Below, in pieces: positions 9,790-19,629 of a DNA stretch of 64,000 nt. The position numbers and the translations under genes are program-made. Each line of letters starts with the position of its first letter. Position 1 is the stretch's first letter. Source of the stretch: Desulfuromonadales bacterium (GTDB lineage Bacteria > Desulfobacterota > Desulfuromonadia > Desulfuromonadales > Syntrophotaleaceae); NCBI GenBank assembly GCA_030154185.1, contig JASKKK010000002.1:30621-94620 (forward strand), in the 5' to 3' direction. The notes beneath the pieces were generated by a model. That model was not told the DNA's origin. It saw only the letters and a program-made list of their open reading frames with translations, and did not search any database.

Positions 9790-12459
9790 TTACTCTCGTC
9801 TTTTTCGGATTTGCTTTGTCTTTGGGGAGAACCGCTGTTTTACGAACTGGAGTTCGTCTTCGCGCGTCGCCACCTTGCCCTCTAGGCGTGCGGTGATCAA
9901 CTCATCGAAAATTTCCCGATACACGGGACCTGGCACAAACCCAAGAGATTGGAGATCGCGTCCCCGCAAAAGGCAACGAACCTGCCGCAGGTGGGTGATG
10001 AAGTGGGAGATCAGACGGCGGGTTTCTTCATGCTCGGTGCGGGCCATACCGTACAGCAGAGTCTCCACCGGTAAGTCTTTCAGCATGAAATAGATCCGGC
10101 TGTCTTCCGGCGGTTTGTGCTGCAGAAGGCGCCATTCGAGCTCATCCATCACCTGATGCGCCGCGTTTCTCTCATTATCAAAAAATTCTTCGTCACGCGG
10201 TGGCATGCCTAGACGTTTCACGATCTGTCGAACTTCGGAGCCTTCAAGAGAGCTGAACAGGCACAGAAAAAACACCTTCCAGCGCTGGCAACGGTCGCCG
10301 GTATAAAGAAGCTCGTACCAGTCGATGGCGCGCTTGGCTTCGGCAAACATCCTGTTAAAGACGGAACCGAAGGATAATTGCGGATGAATAAACGCCAGAA
10401 GATCCAGTTCGTCCAGACGTCTCATGGCAGGAATGGGGTCGGGCTCCCGCAGAATGATTATCAGTTCGTTGAAAACACGCGGACCGCTGATCCTTTCCAG
10501 GAACCCCATGCGCACAGCACTTTTGAGAAGATGCTCGGTATGACCGCCCATCTGAAAACCGAGTCGCTGCTCGAACCGAATGGCGCGGAACATGCGTGTG
10601 GGATCTTCCACAAAACTGAGATTATGCAGAACCCGGACGGCCTTCTCCCTCAAATCGCTCTGCCCGCCGAAATAGTCGAGAAGTTCGCCGAAATGGGTTT
10701 TGTTCAAAGCGATAGCGAGGCTATTGATGGTAAAATCGCGACGATACAGGTCGAGCTTGATGGAAGCCGTCTCCACCGTCGGCAAAGCGCCCGGCTCCAG
10801 GTAATATTCGGTACGCGCCGAGGCCACATCGACTTTGAAATCATCTGGGAATATCAATACGGCCGTGGCGAATTTTTTATGCGCCCTTACCCGGCACTCA
10901 TGCCGACGGGCGAACTCCTCGGCAAAAGCGATGCCATCCCCCTCCACCACGATATCGACGTCGAAATTTTCCTGTCGCAACAGCAGATCGCGCACGAATC
11001 CACCAACTACATAGACGTTGGTTTCGAGTTCATCGGCTACCGCCCCGATACAGGCCAGAGTCTCCTGCAGAGGCTCGCGAAGCTGATTGCGCAACAGATG
11101 CGCAACGCCACGTTTTTTAAGGGTCAGCCCGTTGCCGGGCTCGCCGATTCCCTTTCTGCGTCGCGCCACGGCTCCGGAAAGGAGATGATGCAACAGATCG
11201 GTCCGGGTCAGGGCGCCGACCAGCTTCCCGTCTTCGACCACCGGCACGAAACGCTGATGCCGGTCGACGATCAGTTCCTGCAATTCCTGCAGCGCCGTAT
11301 CGGGAGCCACCGCGGAAAAATCGGAACTCATGTATTCGCTCACCGGGACCTCTTGCAGCAGATGATGCGCTGCCTTTTCGGCCACCTGCCGGGTGATGAT
11401 GCCGGCCACCCGCTCATTATCCAATACCGGCATGGCATTGATGTTGTAGCGCGTCAAAATCTCCCGCACTTGAGCAATGGTGTCCGTTTTCCGTACAGAC
11501 TTTACGGGAGAGAACATGATATGTCGCGCTTCCCAGTGGGGATTGACGTGGCGCCGGAGAACCGTCGGAAGCTTGTCCAGCACTTGCACCAGGGTCAGGT
11601 CCTTGACGGTGGCCGAGGAAGCGAAAGAGTGGCCGCCGCCGCCGAACTCCTCCAGGATGTCTCCGGCCGACACCTCCGGAAGCCGGGAACGTCCGACCAT
11701 GAAGACACGGTCCCCCATGCGCACCGCTACAAAAAGGGCGTTCAGGGCATGCATATCCTTGATTTTATGCGTCAGTACGGCCAGATCTCCGATAAAATCG
11801 TCGACCGAGGCATGAGCGATATGAACATCGATGCTGTTGATGTTGATGGCGGTCAGGGACTGCAGCAACTCATGAAGCAAGGCAACCTGGTCGGAGGTCA
11901 ATTCCTGAACCAGAAAATCGGATACGGTATTGAGATTGCCGCCGTGCTCCACCAGATATGCGGCAGCCTGGTAATCGGCCGTCGAGGTGGCATGAGAAAG
12001 CAGTTTGCTGGTGTCTTCATACAGTCCCAGCAGCATCATGGTGGCTTCATCCGAAGTGGGATGAATATCGCGTTCCATGAAAATATGGGTAAGAACCGTC
12101 ACGGTCGAACCGACGGAACGAATCTCTTCGACGGTCCCGCGCAGGGCATGGGGTTTGTTGGGGTGGTGATCGTAAATGTGCAACTCGACGTCAGGGCGCT
12201 TGGCAACCTCCCCGAAGGGACCGATGCGTTCGGCCTGACAGACGTCGACCAGGATCAGGCGGGTAATGGCATCCAGATCGATGTCTTTGATGCGCCTGAA
12301 CTCGTAGGCATAGAAGGCGCTCTGCATGAAAAACTCGCGCAGACTCCGTTCCTGAGCACCGGCGAAAACCATGACGGCGTCAGGATAGAGCTTCCTGACG
12401 GCAATCATCCCTCCCAGACAGTCAAAATCGGCATTGATATGCGTGGTTATGACATCCAT
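9790..12459 (-). CDS. DHH phosphoesterase - CBS pair - tRNA nucleotidyltransferase/poly(A) polymerase fusion
   Basis: N-terminal DHH features (THINADFDCLGGM, YDHHPN), central CBS repeats, C-terminal VYVVGGFVRDLLL...FDVDIVVEGDG nucleotidyltransferase. Confidence 0.93.
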   Translation of the reverse strand: MDVITTHINADFDCLGGMIAVRKLYPDAVMVFAGAQERSLREFFMQSAFYAYEFRRIKDIDLDAITRLILVDVCQAERIGPFGEVAKRPDVELHIYDHHPNKPHALRGTVEEIRSVGSTVTVLTHIFMERDIHPTSDEATMMLLGLYEDTSKLLSHATSTADYQAAAYLVEHGGNLNTVSDFLVQELTSDQVALLHELLQSLTAININSIDVHIAHASVDDFIGDLAVLTHKIKDMHALNALFVAVRMGDRVFMVGRSRLPEVSAGDILEEFGGGGHSFASSATVKDLTLVQVLDKLPTVLRRHVNPHWEARHIMFSPVKSVRKTDTIAQVREILTRYNINAMPVLDNERVAGIITRQVAEKAAHHLLQEVPVSEYMSSDFSAVAPDTALQELQELIVDRHQRFVPVVEDGKLVGALTRTDLLHHLLSGAVARRRKGIGEPGNGLTLKKRGVAHLLRNQLREPLQETLACIGAVADELETNVYVVGGFVRDLLLRQENFDVDIVVEGDGIAFAEEFARRHECRVRAHKKFATAVLIFPDDFKVDVASARTEYYLEPGALPTVETASIKLDLYRRDFTINSLAIALNKTHFGELLDYFGGQSDLREKAVRVLHNLSFVEDPTRMFRAIRFEQRLGFQMGGHTEHLLKSAVRMGFLERISGPRVFNELIIILREPDPIPAMRRLDELDLLAFIHPQLSFGSVFNRMFAEAKRAIDWYELLYTGDRCQRWKVFFLCLFSSLEGSEVRQIVKRLGMPPRDEEFFDNERNAAHQVMDELEWRLLQHKPPEDSRIYFMLKDLPVETLLYGMARTEHEETRRLISHFITHLRQVRCLLRGRDLQSLGFVPGPVYREIFDELITARLEGKVATREDELQFVKQRFSPKTKQIRKRRE

Positions 12460-12576
12460 GTACGATTACCGGTTGTTTTCACGATTCCTCGTTTCCCCTC
12501 CAGCACCCTGGCGACAAGAGCACACACGGATCCCGGGGGCATAGGTCCACCAGCGACAAGCCGTTACGCATATGGA

Positions 12577-13521
12577 TCAAGTCGATTGCAAAGATCCGAT
12601 GACCTCGTTGATATCGTCCATTCCCTGTTCACGGCAGAAGCGTTCGAGTCCTTCGACTATTTTAGGCATGGCGAGCGGATCGACAAAATTGGCCGTACCG
12701 ACCTGTACGGCACGCGCCCCCACGACAAGGAATTCGAGGGCATCTTCGGCCTTGGTGATCCCCCCGACTCCGATAACCGGCACCTTCACCGTCTGCACGA
12801 CCTGGTAAACCATCCGCACGGCCACGGGGCGGATGGCCGGCCCGGAAAGTCCACCGGTCCCGTTGGCCAACCGCAGTTTGCGACGATGCACATCGACCGC
12901 CATCCCGGTCAGGGTATTGATACAACAGATGGCATCCGCACCGGCCTCTTCCACCGCGCGGGCCATTACCGTAATATCGGTAACGTTGGGCGTCAGCTTG
13001 ACGATCAGGGGTTTGTCGAGATGTCGCCGCACCAGAGAGACGACTTCGGCGGCGGCCTGGGGATCGGTACCGAATACAATGCCGCCCTTTTTGACGTTGG
13101 GACAGGAAATGTTCAGTTCAGCCGCCGACACTTCGGGCAAATCGGACAGACGGCGGGCCATTTCGCCGTATTCTTCAAGCGTATTACCGAAAAAATTGGC
13201 GATCACCGGCGCACGAAACTGGCGAAGGAAGGCCATCTTATCCCGAATAAAATCCTCAACCCCGACATTCTGCAAACCTATGGCATTGAGCATACCGCTG
13301 GTCGTCTCCGCGATACGTGGCGTAGGATTGCCGGCTTTGGGGTGCAGAGAAAGACCCTTTGTTACAATAGCACCCAGTTCGTCAAGATCAAAAAACGGGG
13401 CATATTCCTGACCGTAGCCAAAAGTTCCGGAGGCCGGCATGACCGGATTTTTAAGCCGCAGTCCGGCAATCTCCACGCTCAGACTCGGCCGTTGTTTTTT
13501 TTGCTGGCTGGTGTTGTTCAT
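12577..13521 (-). CDS. pyrD: Dihydroorotate dehydrogenase B, catalytic subunit
   Basis: LKNPVMPASGTFGYG, ELNISCPNVKKGG, KLTPNVTDI; coupled to pyrK. Confidence 0.95.
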   Translation of the reverse strand: MNNTSQQKKQRPSLSVEIAGLRLKNPVMPASGTFGYGQEYAPFFDLDELGAIVTKGLSLHPKAGNPTPRIAETTSGMLNAIGLQNVGVEDFIRDKMAFLRQFRAPVIANFFGNTLEEYGEMARRLSDLPEVSAAELNISCPNVKKGGIVFGTDPQAAAEVVSLVRRHLDKPLIVKLTPNVTDITVMARAVEEAGADAICCINTLTGMAVDVHRRKLRLANGTGGLSGPAIRPVAVRMVYQVVQTVKVPVIGVGGITKAEDALEFLVVGARAVQVGTANFVDPLAMPKIVEGLERFCREQGMDDINEVIGSLQST

Positions 13522-14378
13522 GCCTCTTCCTCCGTACAACCGCAATCGTCGTGTCCTTTTTCCAGCAGATCCCATTCCAGCTGTTCAGCCCGGAATACCG
13601 GCCCTTCCTTGCAGGTGCAGAGGTAACGAGGGTCGGATTCGCTGTGCCCCGCCCCTTTCACCACGCATCCGAGGCAGGCTCCGACACCGCAGGCCATGAA
13701 GGCTTCCAGTGAAACCTGCAGCGGCACCTTGCGGGTTCTGCATAACTCATGAACGGCACGCAGCATCGGCATGGGTCCGCAGGCATAGACGTTCGCCCGC
13801 GGATACTTGGCAAGTTTGCGCTCCAGCACCTCGGTCACCAACCCTTCTTCACCCAGCGAACCGTCGTCGGTGGAAACGTAGGTAGCCACGCCCAGCCTTT
13901 CGAATTCGGTCACGGCCAGGATGTCATCCCGGCAACGCCCCCCCATCAACAGACGCACGTTACCGCCTTTGACCAACCGACGCGCCAGCATGTAAAGCGG
14001 GACCAAACCGATTCCACCACCTACCAGAATCTGTTCGGCAGCGGGCTGAATATCGAAACCGTTGCCCAGCGGCCCCAGCAACTCGACCCGATCGCCCCGA
14101 TGCAAATCCTGAAGGAGCGAGGTCCCGCTTCCCACCACCTTGTAGAGAATTTCCACATACTCCTTATCGGGGAGCCCCTCGCAGTCCGCCGGCATAAATC
14201 CGGTACGGAAAATGCCGAAAGGCCGCCGCAACAGCGGTTCGAGGCCGCCGCGGACCCGCACCATGACGAACTGACCGGGCCTGGCTGCGGACACATATCC
14301 CGGCGCAAGAATCCGCATGCGATAATAACCGGACGCCAGCTCCTGATTGGAAAGGACGGTCGAATTATAATTCTGCAT
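13518..14378 (-). CDS. pyrK: Dihydroorotate dehydrogenase B, electron transfer subunit
   Basis: Ferredoxin-reductase-like fold; C-terminal CGVGACLGCVVK....YLCTCKEGPVF 2Fe-2S cysteines. Confidence 0.95.
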   Translation of the reverse strand: MQNYNSTVLSNQELASGYYRMRILAPGYVSAARPGQFVMVRVRGGLEPLLRRPFGIFRTGFMPADCEGLPDKEYVEILYKVVGSGTSLLQDLHRGDRVELLGPLGNGFDIQPAAEQILVGGGIGLVPLYMLARRLVKGGNVRLLMGGRCRDDILAVTEFERLGVATYVSTDDGSLGEEGLVTEVLERKLAKYPRANVYACGPMPMLRAVHELCRTRKVPLQVSLEAFMACGVGACLGCVVKGAGHSESDPRYLCTCKEGPVFRAEQLEWDLLEKGHDDCGCTEEEA

Positions 14379-14471
14379 ATAATTTTATCCCATGTTTAAT
14401 AGATATTTGATAAAATTCGCAAAGAGGCGGCAGGCAAACAAAGTGCGGATAGCGCTCATGCGGCCTGCAGC

Positions 14472-14936
14472 TCAGCCGTTTGTCAAGCTTCGCTCCATGA
14501 CCAGCGCATCTTCACCGTCCGGGTAATACCCTTTGCGGCGCCCGACGGTCTCAAAACCGAAAGAACTGTAAAGCGCTATGGCACCCGTATTACCGGTGCG
14601 CACTTCAAGAAAAACCCGCCTGCACCCCGCGGCGCAAGCACGCTGCAGAACGTGATCAAGCAGCATGCGCCCGAGACCGCGGCGACGAAAAGCGTGCTCA
14701 ACGGTAACCTTGAGGATATGGAGTTCATCGCAGATCTGCCGGCAACAGACATAACCGACTCGCCGATCCGCATGCCAAAGGAGGTCGATGGCGGCATGAT
14801 CGCAGATCAGCTCTTCCCTGAAAAGCCGGTCGGACCAGGGAGTTGCATGGCAACGTCGCTCCATTTCGGCAACTGCGGCAAGATCGTCCGCCTGCATGGC
14901 ACGAAGGAAAAAAGGCTCCGATGTGAAGCTTGTCAT
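14472..14936 (-). CDS. rimI: Ribosomal protein S18-alanine N-acetyltransferase family (GNAT)
   Basis: LHILKVTVEHAFRRRGLGRMLLDHVL, FLEVRTGNTGAIALYSSFGFETVGRRKGYY; start chosen at MTSFTSEPF. Confidence 0.9.
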   Translation of the reverse strand: MTSFTSEPFFLRAMQADDLAAVAEMERRCHATPWSDRLFREELICDHAAIDLLWHADRRVGYVCCRQICDELHILKVTVEHAFRRRGLGRMLLDHVLQRACAAGCRRVFLEVRTGNTGAIALYSSFGFETVGRRKGYYPDGEDALVMERSLTNG

Positions 14937-15157
14937 TGACAAGTCCTTGTATTGCGGCAGAAACAAAACCGCGACCCCCGATCTCGGCTGTACCACTCCG
15001 ACAGCCTGGAGCACGTACCGCGAATGATAAAGCACCGACAGAAGTCTGTAAAGTGCCAAGAGCTTATGGGGTGCATGGGAGTTTGCCGTTGACAACCCAA
15101 AATGGTTGATTTAAAAATGTGGGTCACACTTTTTGCCCAGAATGAAGAGAGGTTCCC

Positions 15158-16210
15158 TTGAGCGACCAGAAAAAAATGACCTATAAAGATGCCGGTGTCG
15201 ACATCGATGCCGGCAACCGTTTCGTGCAACTGATCAAACCGCTGGTTAAGGCCACGTCGCGTCCTGAAGTTCTGACCGACATCGGAGGCTTCGGCGGTCT
15301 TTTTTCCCTGCATGCCGACAAATACCAGAAACCGACTTTGGTCGCATCCACAGACGGTGTCGGCACCAAGCTGAAGCTTGCCTTCATGATGGACAAGCAC
15401 GATACCGTCGGCATCGACCTGGTTGCCATGTGTGTCAACGACATCGTGGTGCAGGGAGCCGAGCCTCTGTTCTTTCTCGATTACATGGCCACCGGCAAAC
15501 TGGCGCCGGAGAAAGCCCAGGATGTAGTCAAGGGGATCTCCGATGGCTGCATTCAGGCCGGTTGCGCCCTGATCGGCGGCGAAACGGCGGAAATGCCCGG
15601 TTTTTACGGCGAGGGGGAATACGATCTCGCCGGCTTTACCGTCGGCATCGTCGACAATGCCAGTATTATCGACGGGTCCACCATCACCGTCGGCGACCGC
15701 CTTATCGGCCTGGCTTCCAGCGGCCTGCACTCCAACGGCTACTCGCTGGCCCGTAAAGTCCTTTTCGACAATCTCGGCCTGAGCGCCGACTCCCAGGTTG
15801 AAGAACTCGACAAAACCATCGGCGAGGAGCTCCTGACCCCCACCCGCATTTACGTCAAGACCATCCTCAATCTGCTGCGCGATTTCCAGATCAAGGGCAT
15901 GGCGCACATTACCGGCGGTGGCCTCGTCGAAAACGTTCCTCGCATGATGCCGAAAAACTGCCAGGCCATAATCCGCAAGGACAGTTGGCCCAAACCTCCC
16001 ATCTTCGAACTGTTGCGCAAAGCCGGCAATATCGACGAAGAGGAGATGTACCGCACCCTCAATTACGGCATCGGCATGGTGCTGGTGGCGCCCGAAGCGG
16101 AAGCCGAAGAAATCATGATGCGACTTTCCGGCCTCAAAGAGGAAGCCTTCATCATCGGAGAAATCGCAAAAAGCGCAGAAGAAGGCGAACCGACCGTCAC
16201 TCTCGTTTAG
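15158..16210 (+). CDS. purM: Phosphoribosylformylglycinamidine cyclo-ligase
   Basis: MTYKDAGVDIDAGN, STDGVGTKLKLAF, HITGGGLVENVPR; TTG start; TAG stop. Confidence 0.97.
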   Translation: MSDQKKMTYKDAGVDIDAGNRFVQLIKPLVKATSRPEVLTDIGGFGGLFSLHADKYQKPTLVASTDGVGTKLKLAFMMDKHDTVGIDLVAMCVNDIVVQGAEPLFFLDYMATGKLAPEKAQDVVKGISDGCIQAGCALIGGETAEMPGFYGEGEYDLAGFTVGIVDNASIIDGSTITVGDRLIGLASSGLHSNGYSLARKVLFDNLGLSADSQVEELDKTIGEELLTPTRIYVKTILNLLRDFQIKGMAHITGGGLVENVPRMMPKNCQAIIRKDSWPKPPIFELLRKAGNIDEEEMYRTLNYGIGMVLVAPEAEAEEIMMRLSGLKEEAFIIGEIAKSAEEGEPTVTLV

Positions 16211-16251
16211 ACTTTATCGGCAACCGAAACTTCGTCAGAGGGGAAGAAGAA

Positions 16252-16911
16252 TTGAGTAAAAAACTACGCCTCGGGGTACTGGCATCCGGTAACGGCAGCA
16301 ACCTGCAGGCAATTATCGACCGGTGCCGGGAGGGTGAGCTGCCCGCCGAGGTTGTTCTGGTTCTAAGCAACAAATCGCAGGCCGGCGCATTGACGCGTGC
16401 CCGCAAGGCAGGCATTGCCACCCTGGTCATTGACCACCGGGATCATCCCGAGCGGGCGGCGTTCGATCAGGCTATGGTAGCCGCGCTGCGGAATGCCGAA
16501 GTCGATCTTGTCGTACTGGCGGGATTCATGCGCATCCTGACTCCCGTTTTTCTGGAGGCATTTCCGCAGCGCATCATGAATATCCATCCGGCCCTGCTGC
16601 CGGCTTTTCCCGGCATCAAGGCCCAGCGCAAGGCTCTCGAGTACGGGGTCAAAATCGCAGGCTGCACGGTACACTTCGTCGATCCGGGGGTGGACAGCGG
16701 CCCCATCATCATCCAGGCCGCCGTTCCGGTGCTCGATGACGATGATGAAACGACTCTGTCCAGACGCATTCTCGAACAGGAGCATCGCATCTACCCAGAA
16801 GCCATTCAGTTGTATGCGGAGGGCCGCCTGCACATCGAGGGACGTCATGTACGCATCTCCCCTCCTCAGAAACCACCCCTGCTGGCCCTGTTGAACCCAC
16901 CGACCGTCTGA
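16252..16911 (+). CDS. purN: Phosphoribosylglycinamide formyltransferase
   Basis: LRLGVLASGNGSNLQAIIDR, NIHPALLPAFPG, GCTVHFVDPGVDSGPII; TTG start at 16252 inside longer track ORF. Confidence 0.96.
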   Translation: MSKKLRLGVLASGNGSNLQAIIDRCREGELPAEVVLVLSNKSQAGALTRARKAGIATLVIDHRDHPERAAFDQAMVAALRNAEVDLVVLAGFMRILTPVFLEAFPQRIMNIHPALLPAFPGIKAQRKALEYGVKIAGCTVHFVDPGVDSGPIIIQAAVPVLDDDDETTLSRRILEQEHRIYPEAIQLYAEGRLHIEGRHVRISPPQKPPLLALLNPPTV

Positions 16912-16932
16912 GTGTACCGCCATCCCTTTCGA

Positions 16933-16958
16933 AGCCGGGTATCCGCGGGTACCCGGCT
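16933..16958 (+). terminator. Hairpin after purN
   Basis: agccgggt...acccggct inverted repeat between purN and the DUF523 gene; weak T-tract, so assignment is tentative. Confidence 0.45.
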
Positions 16959-16987
16959 GCTTTGCAACAGCCATCGAGGACACCGCC

Positions 16988-17437
16988 ATGTCGCAAACCC
17001 TACTGGTCAGTGCTTGTCTGCTTGGGCTGTTGACCCGCTATGACGGCCAGAGCAAGACCAACCCGAAGGTACTCGATTACCTGCAGCGCCACGACCTGAC
17101 CCCGATACCCGTCTGCCCCGAACAGTTGGCGGGGCTGTCGACACCGCGCCCGTTGACCTTTTTTGCGGCCGGCAGCGGACCCGAGGTTTTGGACGGCTCC
17201 GGTAAGATTGTGAACACGGACCGAGCCGATATGAACAACGTTTTCATCAAAGGTGCGGAGCAAACCTTGCAAATAGCCCGCCTGGTCGGATGCAAGGACG
17301 CCCTGCTCAAGGACGGTAGCCCTTCCTGCGGCGTTCATCGGATTTGCCGCAACGGAACCAGGACGGCCGGCCAGGGAATTACTACGGCTCTGTTGCAACG
17401 CAGCGGCCTGCACACTTTCAGCGAAGAGGACCTTTAA
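16988..17437 (+). CDS. DUF523 family protein
   Basis: LLVSACLLGLLTRYDG, PVCPEQLAGLSTPR, KDGSPSCGV. Confidence 0.88.
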   Translation: MSQTLLVSACLLGLLTRYDGQSKTNPKVLDYLQRHDLTPIPVCPEQLAGLSTPRPLTFFAAGSGPEVLDGSGKIVNTDRADMNNVFIKGAEQTLQIARLVGCKDALLKDGSPSCGVHRICRNGTRTAGQGITTALLQRSGLHTFSEEDL

Positions 17438-17475
17438 ACGGCTCGCATCAAACACCTTGGCTCTTTGTAAAAGAA

Positions 17476-18750
17476 ATGGTACGGGTGAAATTGCAACACT
17501 TTGACATCATAATTTTCGGCAGCGGACTGGCTGCACGAATCGCCGCATTTCTTACGGCACGACGCGGACGTCGGATTATGATCCTCGCGGAGGATGCCGC
17601 CCCCATACTGCCGCCTGAATTTCACTGCGACGTTCAACTGAACAAACTTCTGACGATTCTTGGAATCGACCGGCAGCAACAAAACAAAGCCGGAACCCTG
17701 CAACTTATCGGCGATCATCACCGACTTAATCTTACAGGACATGCCCTGGAAGCAGAATGGCTCCGGGAACTGAAAACCGACAGCCCGGCCCGACTGCTGC
17801 AAAACCTTGCCGCAGAAGGTGCAAAACTCGCCCGATCCCTTGCCGACAACAGCCCTTCACCGCTGTTCAACATGCGCAAGCAGCTGCGAATCGCCGCAAC
17901 CGCATGGAAACCCGGTGCCGGCAGCATGCCTTTATCCACGCCGTTGGCAAAACATCTTCAACGCCGGGCAAACCGGGAAACCCTACCCCTTTTACAGGAC
18001 CTCTTCTGCGGACTGTCCGGCTGCCCCGCAAACACCCTCTCTACCGCCCAGGCTATGCTGCTATGGTACTGGGCCAGCCAGCCCAAAACTATCGGCAGCA
18101 AATCTTTTCTTGATGTGCTGAGCCGGCGTACCGCCCAATTTCACGTCGCGCAAATGCCATTGAACCAACTCGATATGCTGCAGTGGTCCGGCCGAAATCT
18201 CGACGGCATCCTGCTCAAAGACGGCTCCGCCTTCAAAGCCTCGCAATTTGTCCTGACCTGCCCCTCGGCGACGGCATTTTTCCCGCCCTCGAGGCAAACC
18301 GAGCAAGCGAAAACCTGCACCTGTCGACCGATCTGGCAAACCACCCCCATAGAGGGCAACATATCTCCCTTGCTGGGCGACCGCATCGTCCTTTCCGGTT
18401 CCACGCCCCTGCTGGCGATCCGGAACCAGGCCGGCAGCCAGACCCACTTTCTCATCGCAGGGAAAAACGACTCTCGAAAATACTCGGCCATTTCGGATGA
18501 CGTAACACGCCGATTGCAAACCCTGCTGCCGTTCACCGATTTCCGTCTCGAACCTGCTGCGCTCCCTTCGATCGGCAGCAACGCCCAAAGCAGACGATTT
18601 TTTCAGCCGTGCGGGCTGCCCTGCAGCCGCACCCGCCGCAACCTTCTTTTCGCCATACCCGGCTTGCTGTGCCCCGGGCTGGGTACCAATGGCGAGATCC
18701 TGCTCGGCTTCGCCCTGGCCGAACGACTGCTCGGTTCGCTGCATCGATGA
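17476..18750 (+). CDS. Uncharacterised FAD/NAD(P)-binding flavoprotein
   Basis: N-terminal dinucleotide-binding motif [30 protein letters not shown]-terminal [24 protein letters not shown] resembles the end of an FAD-binding fold. Confidence 0.65.
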   Translation: MVRVKLQHFDIIIFGSGLAARIAAFLTARRGRRIMILAEDAAPILPPEFHCDVQLNKLLTILGIDRQQQNKAGTLQLIGDHHRLNLTGHALEAEWLRELKTDSPARLLQNLAAEGAKLARSLADNSPSPLFNMRKQLRIAATAWKPGAGSMPLSTPLAKHLQRRANRETLPLLQDLFCGLSGCPANTLSTAQAMLLWYWASQPKTIGSKSFLDVLSRRTAQFHVAQMPLNQLDMLQWSGRNLDGILLKDGSAFKASQFVLTCPSATAFFPPSRQTEQAKTCTCRPIWQTTPIEGNISPLLGDRIVLSGSTPLLAIRNQAGSQTHFLIAGKNDSRKYSAISDDVTRRLQTLLPFTDFRLEPAALPSIGSNAQSRRFFQPCGLPCSRTRRNLLFAIPGLLCPGLGTNGEILLGFALAERLLGSLHR

Positions 18751-18842
18751 TGGATGGACATCATTCGGAAAGCAAAAAGAGGTTGCAAAACGGGACCGTA
18801 CGTGGTACATATAGCCGCTCTAAAATTCCAGGAGGTAAGAAA

Positions 18843-19034
18843 ATGTCCAGAGTATGCGATATCTGTGGTAAGAAACCGACCACTGGCAATAACGTCAGCC
18901 ACGCACATAACAAAACCCGCAAGGTTTGGTACCCCAACCTTCAGAAAGTAAGGGCCTTGCACAAGGGCAAAGTGCAGTCCGTCAAGGTTTGCACCCGGTG
19001 CCTGCGTTCCGGCGCTGTGACCAAGGCCATCTGA
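18843..19034 (+). CDS. rpmB: 50S ribosomal protein L28
   Basis: [36 protein letters not shown]. Confidence 0.97.
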   Translation: MSRVCDICGKKPTTGNNVSHAHNKTRKVWYPNLQKVRALHKGKVQSVKVCTRCLRSGAVTKAI

Positions 19035-19054
19035 ACCGGGACCTGCCATAAAAA

Positions 19055-19092
19055 ACGCAACAGGGGAAGCCGGCCGGCTTCCCCTGTTGCGT
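19055..19092. terminator. Strong perfect palindrome between convergent rpmB and ridA
   Basis: acgcaacaggggaagccgg/ccggcttcccctgttgcgt, 19-bp arms with no spacer, between convergent gene ends. Confidence 0.85.
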
Positions 19093-19121
19093 ATCCCCTT
19101 CTGTTTTCCCTCCGGTGATTC

Positions 19122-19508
19122 TCAGCTTCCCGAATAGGCTATGCCTTCGATTTCGACCAGGGCGCCCTTCGGCAAAGCCGTCACTTGAACCGTAGCACGT
19201 GCCGGTTTTGCTTCTCCGAAATATTCCGCATACACTTTGTTGACCGCGGCAAAATCCTGCAGATCGGCGAGGTAGACCGTCGTTTTCAACACCCGGTCCG
19301 CGGCGAGACCTGCGGCTTCCAATACCGCCTCGATGTTTTTAAGCACCTGTCGCGTCTGTGTTTCCGCATCCTGTCCAACAATATTTCCGCTGACCGGATC
19401 GAGGGGAATCTGCCCGGAAAAAAACAGATAGTCGCCGGTCCTTACCGCCTGGGAGTAGGGTCCGATGGCGGCGGGCGCCTTTTGCGTGTTGATTTTTTCA
19501 ATCGGCAC
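19122..19508 (-). CDS. ridA: RidA family reactive intermediate deaminase
   Basis: [48 protein letters not shown]. Confidence 0.94.
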   Translation of the reverse strand: MPIEKINTQKAPAAIGPYSQAVRTGDYLFFSGQIPLDPVSGNIVGQDAETQTRQVLKNIEAVLEAAGLAADRVLKTTVYLADLQDFAAVNKVYAEYFGEAKPARATVQVTALPKGALVEIEGIAYSGS

Positions 19509-19629
19509 GGCATGTACTCCTTCCTGGTTTACCGAAATGCAAGGACATCGCTATTGGGCCCGGTTCCCGCCGCAGGATATATGATTTCACCAAAACTCCT
19601 GTTGAGCTCTATGGCTTCGGCAGGATGAT

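Noticed and set aside
10378-13626. 1082-aa plus-strand ORF
   Set aside because: Antisense to the DHH-CBS-CCA and pyrD genes; composition shows no recognisable domain; long antisense ORFs are expected from the GC-rich codon bias.
14933-15907. 324-aa minus-strand ORF
   Set aside because: Antisense to purM.
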